This document shows, in pieces, positions 8,250-17,566 of a stretch of 64,000 nt of DNA. A model generated the notes under the pieces. It saw nothing but the letters and a program-made list of their open reading frames with translations. It made no database searches and was not told the DNA's origin. How positions within the stretch are numbered: position 1 is the first letter of the stretch; each line of letters opens with the position of its first letter. The stretch is from Paraburkholderia sp. BL10I2N1 (GTDB lineage: Bacteria > Pseudomonadota > Gammaproteobacteria > Burkholderiales > Burkholderiaceae), in the NCBI RefSeq assembly GCF_004361815.1, contig NZ_SNWA01000003.1:372001-436000 (forward strand). Direction: 5' to 3'. The position numbers and the translations under genes are program-made.

Positions 8250-9176
8250 ATGGATATACGGCAGATTCAGGCGCTGCACGCGCAGTACGCATCGCAGCCC
8301 GTCGTTATTGATATCGCCGGGCACGTCAAGGCGATGCCTGCGCTCCCGGCGCCCGATGCAAACACCAGCGCCGCGGACTCTCTCCGTCGTGTGGCAGCCG
8401 CGCTTCAGCGCGCCGGTAAGCCCGCAGCGATTATTGTTGCTGTCGCGGCGCTTGCGGCTGGAGGCGGCATCAGCGCCGCGAAGTTATGGAAAGTGATCCA
8501 TACGAGTCTGAGCGCTCCCACGACGCTCGCAACTTCCGCGTCATCCTTGCCTCAGGCAACGGTTGCGCAGGCGGGCTCCGATTCGGATAGCCCGATCAAC
8601 GCCGCTCCGCCACGACCGCTAACTGCATCCGATTTCGGCGGCCGCAACCCCGAGATGCAATCAGCGCTTTCCAACGTCGACGCCCATGCGCTCATCGCGC
8701 CGCGCACGCCGTCCGGGCCGCAGCAGGTCACAAATATCACTTCGTCTGCGTCCGGTGAAGCGGGCGCGGCCGCCTCGCCGATCCGTATGGTGCGTCCGAC
8801 GACAGCAAGCCAGCCCGTCAGTCCCGCGCCCGTGATCGCGAGCGCTCAGGCAAACGCTCAGGCCAGCGCATCGGCCGTCGCGCCAGGCACTCAGCAGGCC
8901 CAGCCCGTAAACCAGCCCGACACAGACCGCAGCGCAGTACAGACGACCGCCATGGCGACCCCGACGCCGAGTCAGCCGGCAACGGTCGCGATAGCGCCAG
9001 CAACACCCGCCAAACCGGCGTTGCGGCAAATCCGCCGTATCACTGCGCATCACTCGCACGAGGCGGGAGACGCGGCCAGCACGCCCGGCACACCGGCACA
9101 GACACCCGCGCCGGCCGCTTCTGCGGGCAACAGGCCGGCCACCGCTGGCAAGTCCGGTGACGTCCAACTTTTCTGA
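8250..9176 (+). CDS. Single-pass membrane protein with Pro/Ala/Thr-rich tail
   Basis: A 308-residue protein with AAGAGG as Shine-Dalgarno. One hydrophobic segment (about residues 58-75, AAIIVAVAALAAGGG) separates a short cytoplasmic N-terminus from a long low-complexity Pro/Ala/Gln/Ser/Thr region expected in the periplasm, ending in GDVQLF. No catalytic motif is seen. Next to a bactofilin gene it could be an envelope-anchoring partner, but this is only context. Confidence 0.65.
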   Translation: MDIRQIQALHAQYASQPVVIDIAGHVKAMPALPAPDANTSAADSLRRVAAALQRAGKPAAIIVAVAALAAGGGISAAKLWKVIHTSLSAPTTLATSASSLPQATVAQAGSDSDSPINAAPPRPLTASDFGGRNPEMQSALSNVDAHALIAPRTPSGPQQVTNITSSASGEAGAAASPIRMVRPTTASQPVSPAPVIASAQANAQASASAVAPGTQQAQPVNQPDTDRSAVQTTAMATPTPSQPATVAIAPATPAKPALRQIRRITAHHSHEAGDAASTPGTPAQTPAPAASAGNRPATAGKSGDVQLF

Positions 9177-9187
9177 GAGAGGCATTC

Positions 9188-9583
9188 GTGAAAGCAAAAC
9201 AACTCAACGTAACGTTGCTGGCCGCCGGAGCGACGATTCACGGCGACGTCATTCTCGATCATGGCCTGAGCACGTTCGGAATCGTCAGCGGCTGCCTGAT
9301 CGCCAATACGGGCCTGTTGCATGTCGGACCCGGGGGACTCGTGAAGGGTGGCGTCGAAGGCGAACATGTGCGGATCGACGGATCGGTAGACGGTGACGTC
9401 CATGCCCGCAGCTCGCTGGAGATCAACGGCCGGGTCAAGGGTAACGTCTTCTACGGTGGGACGATCCGGCTCGGGCCACGAGCTGCGCTCGACGGAAAGA
9501 TCTCGAGGTCGGCTCGCGAACTGACGGTTGAGAACGCCGCAGACAACGTCCAGCAGTTGCCGCGACAGGCTTCCGCCAGCTAG
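9188..9583 (+). CDS. Bactofilin (polymer-forming cytoskeletal protein)
   Basis: A 131-residue protein starting at GTG after GAGAGG. The repeating pattern of short beta strands with G-D-V and I-x-G-x-V-x-G-x-V turns (ATIHGDVILDHGL, VKGGVEGEHVRIDGSVDGDV, LEINGRVKGNV) is that of the bactofilin right-handed beta-helix. Bactofilins polymerise without nucleotide on the inner membrane and position cell-wall or secretion machinery. The length is normal for the family. Carriage on a conjugative element is less usual; a role in placing the mating apparatus is speculation. Confidence 0.85.
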   Translation: MKAKQLNVTLLAAGATIHGDVILDHGLSTFGIVSGCLIANTGLLHVGPGGLVKGGVEGEHVRIDGSVDGDVHARSSLEINGRVKGNVFYGGTIRLGPRAALDGKISRSARELTVENAADNVQQLPRQASAS

Positions 9584-9602
9584 TCGACGAAAGGCGAGCG
9601 CA

Positions 9603-10271
9603 ATGTCTCTTTCCTCTTTCATTTGCGGTGCGGCGACTGGGGTTATCGTCTGCATCATTCCCGCAGCCGCCGTCGTTCGGCGCCGGATTGCCGTCAATGA
9701 CGCCGATCCGTGGCTGAATCCGCCCACGCGTGAGGCCCACCGACTCCTCGAAGCAACAAGGCGACAGCTCTATCGCCTGATTGAAAGCTCGCGCGCTCGC
9801 GCTCACATGGCGCCGCGACGCGGTGTAGAGATGCTGTCCGCCGTTTGTCCGCGTGACGGCGTCATCGTCTTCGACAACGGTGTGGCCACACTGACCGACG
9901 GCACCAAACTCGACGTCAATGGACTCACGTCGGCAGTCATCGCAGCGATCGGGGAAGCCTACGTCGCGATGGACGCTGCCTCATCGGTGCTCACGGACTA
10001 TGCCGCGACGCTCAGCCCGCAAGACCTCGAAAATCATCCGCAGGCGTTCATGCGCGCGATCGCCGGGCTAACCGACAAGTATCCGATGCAGTCGCAGATT
10101 GTGGCGCTCGCGCGGCTGCTCGACATCGATCCGGAATCCAACGCGCTTGGCATTGGAGGTGCCGAGTTGTGGCGACACAACCAGGCGCGACTATTCGGCG
10201 ATCGCAGATCGGGGCGACGTGAAAGCGGACGGCTCGACACGGGCAGATCCCCGGGATCCTTCGGCAACTGA
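9603..10271 (+). CDS. Membrane-anchored hypothetical protein
   Basis: A 222-residue protein; ATG 9603 follows AAAGGCGAG, 20 bases after the bactofilin stop. One N-terminal hydrophobic segment (SSFICGAATGVIVCIIPAAAVV) anchors it, and the rest is soluble and helical, with an arginine-rich C-terminus. Not recognised. Probably co-transcribed with the bactofilin. Confidence 0.65.
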   Translation: MSLSSFICGAATGVIVCIIPAAAVVRRRIAVNDADPWLNPPTREAHRLLEATRRQLYRLIESSRARAHMAPRRGVEMLSAVCPRDGVIVFDNGVATLTDGTKLDVNGLTSAVIAAIGEAYVAMDAASSVLTDYAATLSPQDLENHPQAFMRAIAGLTDKYPMQSQIVALARLLDIDPESNALGIGGAELWRHNQARLFGDRRSGRRESGRLDTGRSPGSFGN

Positions 10272-10386
10272 AGATCAGAAACGCAGCACGCAAGGTTTAG
10301 CAATTCGCTCGCCAAGCCGGTGATTCAGCGCACGCGCGCGGCCCGGGAGCAATAGCGGTATCCACAAGACATTGACGGAGGTTAAA

Positions 10387-10904
10387 TTGAAGCACGCAAT
10401 TCACCTGGCAGTAGTCGCAGCGACGGCGATCGTCGGCGTCAGCAATGCCGTGGCTGGCCCCACCCTCAACACCACACCCTTGAGGTCGTCTGGTTGAAGG
10501 ACGGCAATACCATGGTCACCGGCACCACGATCCTGAAGGATCAGTTTGGGAACGAGACACCATTCGTGATCTCCGACGGCACCGAAATTGGCTATGGAAC
10601 GTGCAGCAAAGACGGAACTACGCTCCGGCTCAGGAGCAACAGCCAGTTCGTCGGCCGCTCGATTGTAGTGAAGCCCGTCGGACAGGAAGGGGAGAAGATC
10701 AGGCTCTCGATCTCGGCAACCGATACCGTATCGACCGGAATCGACGAAGTGGGTCCGGCTGATTGCCGCTCGCAGGTTGTAAAGACAGCTGGCCTGGACG
10801 TCAGCAACGTCGCCGCGACGATTGCCGATGGCGCTACCGTAGAGGTGCCGCTGGGGGATCCCCACTACCAATTGCGGCTCAAGTTGAAGGGCGACACCCA
10901 GTAA
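10387..10904 (+). pseudogene. Exported protein gene with a one-base frameshift
   Basis: GGAGG precedes a TTG at 10387 that opens a signal peptide (MKHAIHLAVVAATAIVGVSNAVAG). This frame stops at 10494-10496, while the adjacent frame continues as HHTLEVVWLKDGNTM up to 10904. One more C in the CCCC run at 10458-10461 would join the two into one protein of about 173 residues with two cysteines that could form a disulphide (GTCSKDG and PADCRS). The mature part looks like a small beta-rich periplasmic protein. It may be intact in the real molecule if the run was miscounted. Confidence 0.6.
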
Positions 10905-10961
10905 AACGGTGCACACGACGATCGATCGCGCGCCAGGATGCGGATCGTCCTACTGAACGCA

Positions 10962-10990
10962 AAGGCCGCCCTCGGGCGGCCTTGTTCTTT
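10962..10990. terminator. Bidirectional intrinsic terminator
   Basis: AGGCCGCC-CTCG-GGCGGCCT stem with TTGTTCTTT on the plus side, between the convergent genes ending at 10904 (plus) and 11015 (minus). On the minus side only TTTG follows, so it is stronger for the plus operon. Confidence 0.7.
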
Positions 10991-11014
10991 GGATCGTCGC
11001 ATGAGTCTTTGAGC

Positions 11015-11743
11015 CTAGATGCCTTGTGACGTCCGGTGAAACAGGGGTTCGTAACCTGGGATATTGACGAGCCGTCGTGCGCGATCGATGCCCATCCCCC
11101 TGGATTCAAACCAGACAGCCAACCAGTCGAGGGCGCGCTCCAGCGCGTGCTCGGCTGAGTCGCTCGCGCCGCGCATCGCGTGATGCGTTGCCAGGGTAAT
11201 GTACGCCCGGGAGTTCGCGAGAAAGAATACCGGGGACTCAATTCGTGCACGTTGCCAGCACACGTCAAACAAAGATGCCATCTCCGCGGTACCCAGGAGC
11301 GTCACGTTCTTTCGCTCGGGATCTGAGGCGTGAATCGTGGACGTATCAGGCAGACCAAACCCGTCGACGCTCTTGCGTAGCGTATCAAAGACGCCGGCAT
11401 TCGCTTCGCGCCATGACTCGAGCACGCAAGCGCCCTGGGCTATCCATAGTCGTGATGCCACACTTTCCAGCACCATTCGATCGCATTTATCGGTCTGAGG
11501 GAGCTTCAGGCCGGCAATCGCTAGCGGCGCCCAGTCTGGACGCCCCACGGCGTAACTGTAGGTATCGTCGCCATCGTCGTAATAAAAGCAAAGGTCGTCG
11601 TGGCGCGCGACGCTGAAGTCGAACGAGGCTTCGTCACGCCTGTGTGGCGGCGGCGATGGCGCCGCTGGGGCGGGACTGTCATCGACAAGCGAAGCGCTCG
11701 CAGCAGGCACGTAGCCCATTTTCCGGAAAAGCAGGTCTAGCAT
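11015..11743 (-). CDS. Hypothetical protein downstream of UvrD-like helicase
   Basis: A 242-residue protein, not recognised. The start at 11743 has TGTGGAG six bases upstream; an ATG at 11764 overlaps the helicase stop but lacks this. After a Pro/Ala-rich linker (residues 20-35) come a D/Y-rich strand region (FYYDDGDDTYSYAVGRP) and a mostly helical C-terminal half with TPR-like spacing (ITLATHHAMRGASDSAEHALERALDWL). It is the last gene of the 14.4-11 kb operon. Confidence 0.65.
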   Translation of the reverse strand: MLDLLFRKMGYVPAASASLVDDSPAPAAPSPPPHRRDEASFDFSVARHDDLCFYYDDGDDTYSYAVGRPDWAPLAIAGLKLPQTDKCDRMVLESVASRLWIAQGACVLESWREANAGVFDTLRKSVDGFGLPDTSTIHASDPERKNVTLLGTAEMASLFDVCWQRARIESPVFFLANSRAYITLATHHAMRGASDSAEHALERALDWLAVWFESRGMGIDRARRLVNIPGYEPLFHRTSQGI

Positions 11744-11760
11744 CGTGGCTCCACAGACAT

Positions 11761-13467
11761 TCAACGCACTTCGGATTCGATGACGAAGCGCGAGACGGGA
11801 TTTTTCCTGATCGTTGCAATGACGAGACTGTCACGCGCACGGGTCATCGCGACATAGAAGAGCCGCCGCTCTTCGGATTCCGGGCTTTTCTCGTCAGGGA
11901 CGACACCCTCTTCGGCGCGCGTGATCCATACGTGATCCCATTCGAGGCCTTTCGAGCTGTGCATGGTCGTGAGCACCAGTGCGCCCTCACCGGGCTTGTT
12001 GTTATCCCGCTTCAGGAACTCGATACGCTCGGAGAAGAGGCCGTTCAGGCGTGAAATCACGTCATACGTGGCCTGGATCGCGCGGATGGCCTGATCGCCG
12101 TTCGCCCAGAGGAGCATCCATTCCAGCACCCCTTCGAGCGCGAGAGAATAGAACTTGCGCTCGCACAGCGACTGCCACTCGGCAAGACGCTTCATGAATG
12201 CCCGGTAGGCACTCGCCGTGTCCTCGGTCAGCCCGAGCGCGACCAGATCCTTCTTCTGGCGCTGGACCAGTGTCGCTCCCATATCGTGATGTAGCGCGCT
12301 CAGGTCGGTCGAACTCATGCCCATATAGCCGAGAACTGCATCCAGACCGTTCAGCTTGCGGCCCTCCACGATCTCCAGCAGGTTGCACATCAATGCACCC
12401 TGCGGCCGGTTGAGCACCGAACTGCCCGATGCACGGTAATACTTCACACCGTGCGACCGGCACACGGATTCGATCGGATCGAGGATCCGGTTCGTCCGGG
12501 CGAGGATCGCACACGAGCGGCCCGCGTGGAGCAACGGCTGCAGGGCTTCGACGGCGGCCGCTGCATCAGCGTATTCATCATCGAAGCGAAGACTGGAGAC
12601 GGAACCGCCCTGCCCACGCTCAGCCTTCAGCAACTTCGGGATCCGGTCGGCATTGTTGCGGATGACCCGGTCGGCCGCGGCAAGAATCTCGCTGCGGCAG
12701 CGATAGTTGCTTCCGAGTACCACCTTCTGCGCCGCGAATGAACCAGCAAAGCTCTCCATGCCGCGAAAGCCCAGTGCAGCACGAAAGCCGTAAATGCTCT
12801 GGTCATCGTCGCCGACCACCGTCACCTGCGCACCCGCTTTCGCGTGCAGCTCCACCCAGCGGTACTGAAGCGGATCCGTATCCTGAAACTCGTCAACGAG
12901 CAGATCGGTGAACCGGTAGGGCTGGATCTCGCCGCTTTCCATGCCTGCAACCGCGAGGCGCAGCATGTCCTGAAAGTCGATCTTGCCGTTGCGCGAGAGG
13001 GCTTGCTGGTAGGCGTCGTATAAGCGGGCATCGGGCGATCCGGCGTCTACCCGTCCGAAATTCGTCTTGATGCGTTCGATCACCGGGATGACGTCTTCCG
13101 GCTTCCAGTTCAGGCCCAGATCCGCGATGACCCGCGAGAGCAGCCCGAGCCGGTCCCCATCGGAAGCGATATCGCGTCGGGCCTGCCCAGGCTGGCCAAG
13201 CTGGCGAAAAGCCAGCGAGTGGAAGGTTCCGGCAGTGAGCCTGCGCTTTACCTGCGTGCCGGCAAGCGTCAGTATGCGGTCGCGCAGTTCCACCGCGGCG
13301 TCCTTGCTGAATGTGACGGCGCCGACTGTCGCAGCGGGATCCGCGAGCAGCAACGCCGCCTTGGTCGCGATGGTCTTGGTCTTGCCTGCACCGGGGCAGG
13401 CAATTGCTACGCAATGGCGGCGCAACTGCGCCACCTCACGTTGCTGGGGGTTCAGCTCCTCGAGCAT
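11761..13467 (-). CDS. UvrD/Rep-type superfamily 1 DNA helicase
   Basis: A 568-residue helicase. The motifs are in order: Q-motif LNPQQREV, Walker A CPGAGKTKT, VTFSKDAA (Ia), DEFQDTDPLQ (II), VGDDDQSIYGFRAA (III), SNYRCRSEIL (IV), TMHSSKGLEWDHVWI (V) and VAMTRARDSLV (VI). It unwinds DNA 3' to 5' by family knowledge. It is shorter than UvrD or Rep (about 670-720 aa), with reduced 1B/2B insertions. On a conjugative element it may serve replication or strand processing after transfer. It follows the gene at 13484 closely. Confidence 0.92.
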   Translation of the reverse strand: MLEELNPQQREVAQLRRHCVAIACPGAGKTKTIATKAALLLADPAATVGAVTFSKDAAVELRDRILTLAGTQVKRRLTAGTFHSLAFRQLGQPGQARRDIASDGDRLGLLSRVIADLGLNWKPEDVIPVIERIKTNFGRVDAGSPDARLYDAYQQALSRNGKIDFQDMLRLAVAGMESGEIQPYRFTDLLVDEFQDTDPLQYRWVELHAKAGAQVTVVGDDDQSIYGFRAALGFRGMESFAGSFAAQKVVLGSNYRCRSEILAAADRVIRNNADRIPKLLKAERGQGGSVSSLRFDDEYADAAAAVEALQPLLHAGRSCAILARTNRILDPIESVCRSHGVKYYRASGSSVLNRPQGALMCNLLEIVEGRKLNGLDAVLGYMGMSSTDLSALHHDMGATLVQRQKKDLVALGLTEDTASAYRAFMKRLAEWQSLCERKFYSLALEGVLEWMLLWANGDQAIRAIQATYDVISRLNGLFSERIEFLKRDNNKPGEGALVLTTMHSSKGLEWDHVWITRAEEGVVPDEKSPESEERRLFYVAMTRARDSLVIATIRKNPVSRFVIESEVR

Positions 13468-13483
13468 GGCGCGGACTGCCAGC

Positions 13484-14386
13484 CTAGCGACCGCGCACGG
13501 TGGTCATCAGTCGCAGGTGCGTCATGTATCCGCGCACGCCAACCGGGTGGAACTTGCGCAGGAATCGCGACGTTTCCTCGTCAACGTCCGACTGGTCGCG
13601 GATGCCGTTCCAGACGAGGAAATCGAAGTTGTCCATGACCTGGTCGAACTTGAGCATGAGCGAGAGCAGTCGCATCGAGAAACGCGAGTAGGCCTCGACC
13701 TCGATATCCAGTGACGGCTTGGTCACCGTTGGCGCAAACACAATTTCGCCTCGCGCCTTCATCTCGGTCTCGGTCCTGCCGCGAAAGCCGCTCGCGACGT
13801 CAAGCTGCTCGTTCACGTAGGCTTCGAGCTCGACCACCTGCTTCTCGAACCAGGTGATGACCGCACCCTGGTCTTCAGCACCGAACGTGGACCGGCCAAA
13901 GCGCTGCATGTTGATGCTCATGCGGTTCAGATACGGCCACCACTGCTCAAACAGCGGCTTCAGGCGGGTGTGATTCAGACGCACCGTGGCCTTCACGACC
14001 GCAGCGCCCGAGAGCTGGCGATTCATCAACTCACGACCGATCTCGCGACGGCGCTGGACGATCGCTGCGCGCTCAGCCGGCGGCAGATCCCGAAAGGCCT
14101 TGCGCGTGCGCGCGACCTGTTCGCGCTTCTCGGCCGCCTCCGACTCGCTGATCATCCCCTCCTTCTGAAGGGTCGTCGCGGCATCCTCCATCTGCTGGAG
14201 TTCGCTCTCGATCTCGCCGTCGTCCGCGCCGTCAGTAACCAGCGGGCCGGCATTGGCACCCGGTTCTGCCGTAGGGTGAGCCGCAGCACCCGTTACCGTT
14301 GCCGCATTCACGCCTGCACCGGCACCTGCTGTCGTGTTCGCCGCCGCGTCATCGACAACGTTCGTCTCTTCGTTGATCGTGCTCAT
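13484..14386 (-). CDS. Hypothetical protein, possible AcaB/DUF1845 relative
   Basis: A 300-residue protein starting at ATG 14386 (AGGGATACCCAG upstream). The first 50 residues are Ala/Thr/Gly-rich, then an acidic coiled segment (EIESELQQMEDAATTLQKEG) leads into a helical domain. The C-terminal block SRFSMRLLSLMLKFDQVMDNFDFLVWNGI resembles the DUF1845-type core and the block in the 7524-8159 protein. It is the first gene of the helicase operon. Confidence 0.55.
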   Translation of the reverse strand: MSTINEETNVVDDAAANTTAGAGAGVNAATVTGAAAHPTAEPGANAGPLVTDGADDGEIESELQQMEDAATTLQKEGMISESEAAEKREQVARTRKAFRDLPPAERAAIVQRRREIGRELMNRQLSGAAVVKATVRLNHTRLKPLFEQWWPYLNRMSINMQRFGRSTFGAEDQGAVITWFEKQVVELEAYVNEQLDVASGFRGRTETEMKARGEIVFAPTVTKPSLDIEVEAYSRFSMRLLSLMLKFDQVMDNFDFLVWNGIRDQSDVDEETSRFLRKFHPVGVRGYMTHLRLMTTVRGR

Positions 14387-15136
14387 CTGGGTATCCCTGT
14401 GGTAAGTGACCGCACATGCGCGGCATGAGCCTATTGTTACGAGGGAACCACGTGCCGACGCCCGCAAAACGTGGGTCATTTAGGCACGCTTTCGTGGTGC
14501 TACGATCGGTCAGCGACCGGGCGACAACCGCTGAGGACACAATGCGGCAAGGCACCTGCAAGGGCTGCGAGCCGGGGGACACGCCCTGCCCGAAGACGGC
14601 GCTTATGGGGCAAACGGGACCGTTACCTGGGGCACGACGCTGATGCAGGTGCAGACATGCCTGTCCTGGACCGGGGAGGAGGCGCGCGCCGTGGGTCTGT
14701 CCTGGGCACGCGAATGGGCGGGCGGCACGAAACGAAGTGCCAGTCCGTCGGCAGCCCCTCAACCGGTTGAGGGGCTTAAGCTGGAATGATGCGGTTTTTC
14801 GTGTAGCTTTCCGGGAAATGCGCTGAGTGAGTGATATCGCCCGGTGACTCTATACCTCGCTTTGGCTTCCGCTCATGTAAGTGGCCGTCGTCGACCCTTC
14901 ACTGCCGTTCGTCACCGACCGCTTCGGCGAAGGCTGGATTGCGAGGCACCAGGGCGGGGGGGTGCAACCTGACAACTACGGAGCTCGACACAAAGGGAGG
15001 CCCCGAAGGGCCTCTTCTCTGTTATGCGCGCGACCGAGGTCAGTGCGTTCGCCCGCGAATTGATCGACCATTCGATGAGCTACGCCCGAGTTTTCGAGTA
15101 GCTTGAGATGTTTCGAGACAGCGGCCAGCGATATAT
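14387..15136. other. Non-coding or degenerate stretch containing an operator repeat
   Basis: No convincing gene is seen. An open frame without a start (14535-14788) reads protein-like near its end (GTVTWGTTLMQVQTCLSWTGEEARAVGLSW) and may be a remnant. A terminator-like GGAGGCCCC-GAAG-GGGCCTC-like hairpin with TTCTCT lies at 14996-15017. The operator repeat at 14753-14836 is listed separately. Confidence 0.4.
14753..14836 (-). repeat. Operator-type repeat, left copy flanking the ArsR/AHSA1 insert
   Basis: Contains TCAACCGGTTGA (a 12-bp palindrome), CTTAAG, and on the minus strand GAAAGC (14811) with the downstream box. A closely similar copy lies at 18125-18206 in the same orientation, and related copies lie near 29.0 and 51.7 kb. 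On the minus strand it is upstream of the 14386 helicase operon. Confidence 0.6.
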
Positions 15137-15404
15137 TCAGCGGTCACCTCCAGAGTGGGCACTCTCGACGGGGTAGGGCTCCTGCAGAACGATCGAGCCG
15201 GTCTCCAGCAGGGACTTGAGGTTGGAGATGATCTTCGGCCACCCGCCGGACACCGCCTCGATGAATTTCGAGGGTTCGCGCTCGATGGTATGGGTGATGG
15301 AAAGCTTGACCGCCGTTCCACTGGGTTCCAGTTCCATCGTGCATTGCGACTCGCCTTCGGCCTTGAGCTCGGGCTTGTTCTGGTGCTGCCAGCGGATCAC
15401 TAAG
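15137..15404 (-). pseudogene. AHSA1/SRPBCC protein, C-terminal part (split by IS)
   Basis: This encodes VIRWQHQNKPELKAEGESQC and the rest of an Aha1/START-like domain to the stop. The N-terminal part is at 17349-17566 on the far side of an inserted element. Joining the two at the 6-bp duplication ACTAAG gives RRLVIRW in frame and a protein of about 159 residues, normal for the family. The gene is inactive as it stands. Confidence 0.85.
15399..15404. repeat. Left target-site duplication (ACTAAG)
   Basis: ACTAAG directly precedes the left inverted repeat of the IS, and the same six bases follow its right end at 17349-17354. A 5-6 bp duplication is what IS1634-type elements produce. Confidence 0.85.
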
Positions 15405-17348
15405 CCGAGCTTTGACTTCTCAAATAGCCGGAATCCGCATCAGTGCAGGGTTTCGGCTATTTTCTGGGACTATCATGTAGCCATGTAAGTTAGTATTTTT
15501 ATATTGACTTTCGGTGATTATTTGCTTTAATCAGTGTTCATGTATATCGAACACGTCCCCAACCGCAACTCACCGCCCGCCATCCTGTTGCGCGAGTCCT
15601 TCCGCGACGGCAACAAGGTGAAGAAGCGCACCCTGGCCAACCTCTCATCGCTGCCCGCCGAGGTCATCGAAGGACTGAAGGTGCTGCTGCGCGGTGGCGT
15701 CGCAGTGCCCTCGGCTGAAGAGGCCTTCGTGATCGAGCGCAGCCTGCCGCACGGACATGTGGCCGCGGTGCTGGGCGCGGCGCGTGCCTGCGGCGCCGAG
15801 CAGTGGTTTGCGGCTGCACCGGCCGCGCTGCGCGCGATGCTCATGGCGCTGCTGGTGGCGCGGGTGGTGTCTCCCGCTTCGAAGCTGGCCACCCATCGCA
15901 TGTTGCGCGACGAGACCGCGACCCACTCGCTGTCGCGGCTGCTGAAGCTGGGCGAGGTTGACCTCGGACAGGTCTATACCGCGCTCGACTGGCTGGGCGA
16001 GGCCCAGGAAGACATCGAGAAGCGGCTGGCGCGCAAGCATCTGGCCGGCAGCATGCTGGTGCTCTATGACCTCACGTCCACGTGGGTGACCGGAGACTGC
16101 TGCGAGCTTGCCGCGCGCGGCTACAGCCGCGATGGCAAGCGCGACGATCCGCAGATCGTGTTCGGGCTGGTTTGCACTCCTGAAGGCTGTCCGGTGGCCG
16201 TCGAGGTGTTTGCCGGCAACACCGCCGATCCGGCTACCGTGGCCTCGCAGGTGGAGAAACTGCGGGACCGCTATGGCATCGGCAAGATCGCCTGGGTGGG
16301 CGACCGGGGCATGCTCACGCAGGCGCGCATCGACACGGTATTGCGCCCGGCGGGGCTGGACTGGGTGAGCAGCCTGCGCGCGCCGCAGGTGAGCGCGCTT
16401 GCCCAGGAGAAGGGGCCTTTCCAGCCCTCGCTGTTTGACGAGCGCAACCTGCTGGAGCTGACCAGTGAGGCGTTCCCCGGTGAGCGGCTCATCGTGTGCC
16501 GCAATCCGCTGCTGGCCGAGCAGCGGACCCGCAAACGCGAGGACTTGCTGCAGGCCACTGAAGCCGAGCTGACGAAGATCGCCGAGGCGACCACGCGTGC
16601 CCGCAACCGCCTCAAGGGCGCCGATGCCATTGCCCTGCGCGTGGGCCGCGTCATCGACCACTACAAGATGGCCAAGCACTTCGAGCTGAGCTTCACCGAC
16701 GAGGGCTTCACCTGGACGCGCAAGGCCGGTCAGATCCGGCAGGAAGCGGCGCTCGACGGCCTGTATGTGGTGCGCACCAGCGTGCCCGAACAGGACCTGC
16801 CGGCCGAAGCGGCTGTCTCGGCGTACAAGGGCCTGGCGGTCGTGGAGCGTGCCTTCCGGTCGCTCAAGACAGTCGATCTGAACGTGCGCCCCATATTCCA
16901 CTGGAACGCCGAGCGTGTACGGGCGCACGTCTTCCTGTGCATGCTCGCCTACTACGTCGAATGGCACATGCGCGAGACCTTGAAGCCGATGCTGTTTGAC
17001 GATGAATACATCGAGCTCGCACGCGCAACCCGGCCCTCGCCCGTGGCCAAGGCACGACGTTCGGACCAGGCAAAAGCAAAGGATGCCACGCGGCTTGGCG
17101 AGGACGGCTTGCCCGTCCATAGCTTCCGCACGCTGCTCGATGATCTGGCCACGCTCGCCTACAACGTCTGCCACACATCTCTGAACCCGGACGCAAAGAT
17201 CGTGATGATCACGCGGCCCACACCCGTTCAGGAAAAGGCCTTCCGCCTGCTGAACATCAGCCCTGTCTGTACCCAGTAACCGACTCCCCCCGACACGCGT
17301 AACCGCGGCAATTCAAGGACCTGCGCGCGCCGCATGCTCAAAGTTCGG
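15405..17348 (+). mobile_element. IS1634-type insertion sequence, 1944 bp
   Basis: Terminal inverted repeats start CCGAGCTTTGA on the left and CCGAACTTTGA (reverse strand) on the right. The target duplication is ACTAAG. It holds one full-length transposase gene and interrupts an AHSA1-type gene. All parts look complete, suggesting recent insertion and possible activity. Confidence 0.88.
15540..17279 (+). CDS. IS1634/IS4-type DDE transposase
   Basis: A 579-residue transposase (ATG 15540; a GTG two codons upstream is possible). It starts MYIEHVPNRNSPPAILLRES, typical of IS1634-family proteins, and has the IS4-superfamily blocks LVLYDLTSTWVTG (first Asp), IAWVGDRGMLT (second Asp region) and a C-terminal YKGLAVVERAFRSLKTVDL with the Y-x2-R-x3-E-x6-K-like signature that holds the catalytic Glu. 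The length is normal for the family. It is the only gene in the element. Confidence 0.92.
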   Translation: MYIEHVPNRNSPPAILLRESFRDGNKVKKRTLANLSSLPAEVIEGLKVLLRGGVAVPSAEEAFVIERSLPHGHVAAVLGAARACGAEQWFAAAPAALRAMLMALLVARVVSPASKLATHRMLRDETATHSLSRLLKLGEVDLGQVYTALDWLGEAQEDIEKRLARKHLAGSMLVLYDLTSTWVTGDCCELAARGYSRDGKRDDPQIVFGLVCTPEGCPVAVEVFAGNTADPATVASQVEKLRDRYGIGKIAWVGDRGMLTQARIDTVLRPAGLDWVSSLRAPQVSALAQEKGPFQPSLFDERNLLELTSEAFPGERLIVCRNPLLAEQRTRKREDLLQATEAELTKIAEATTRARNRLKGADAIALRVGRVIDHYKMAKHFELSFTDEGFTWTRKAGQIRQEAALDGLYVVRTSVPEQDLPAEAAVSAYKGLAVVERAFRSLKTVDLNVRPIFHWNAERVRAHVFLCMLAYYVEWHMRETLKPMLFDDEYIELARATRPSPVAKARRSDQAKAKDATRLGEDGLPVHSFRTLLDDLATLAYNVCHTSLNPDAKIVMITRPTPVQEKAFRLLNISPVCTQ

Positions 17349-17566
17349 ACTAAGCGCCGTGGCGGCTCGGCCTCGACGATCTCGCCGGAGTCGAAGATCT
17401 GACCGTCGCCGGACACCAACCTCCACGAGGATCCCGCCGTCCACTGGCTTTCGCAGTGCATGCCAAACCAATACTGCTTCATGAACTCCTCGTCGGTCAG
17501 TGCTGACCACAGCTTCTCCTGCGTGGTGCGGATGTAGGTCACGTAGACAAAGGTCGATCTAGTCAT
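17349..17566 (-). pseudogene. AHSA1/SRPBCC protein, N-terminal part (split by IS)
   Basis: ATG 17566 starts MTRSTFVYVTYIRTTQEKLW...EEFMKQYWFG, the N-terminal half of an Aha1-type START-like domain, and reads to EPPRRLV before entering the IS. It overlaps the ArsR-type gene stop by 8 bases. ArsR-AHSA1 pairs are a common two-gene unit in proteobacteria. The C-terminal half is at 15137-15404. Confidence 0.85.

Noticed and set aside
14416..14770. Short plus ORFs (75 and 99 aa) in the intergenic region
   Set aside because: They disagree in frame, have no Shine-Dalgarno, and composition is shadow-like.
15645..17174. 509-residue minus-strand ORF inside the IS1634 element
   Set aside because: Mirror of the transposase gene; no motif of its own.
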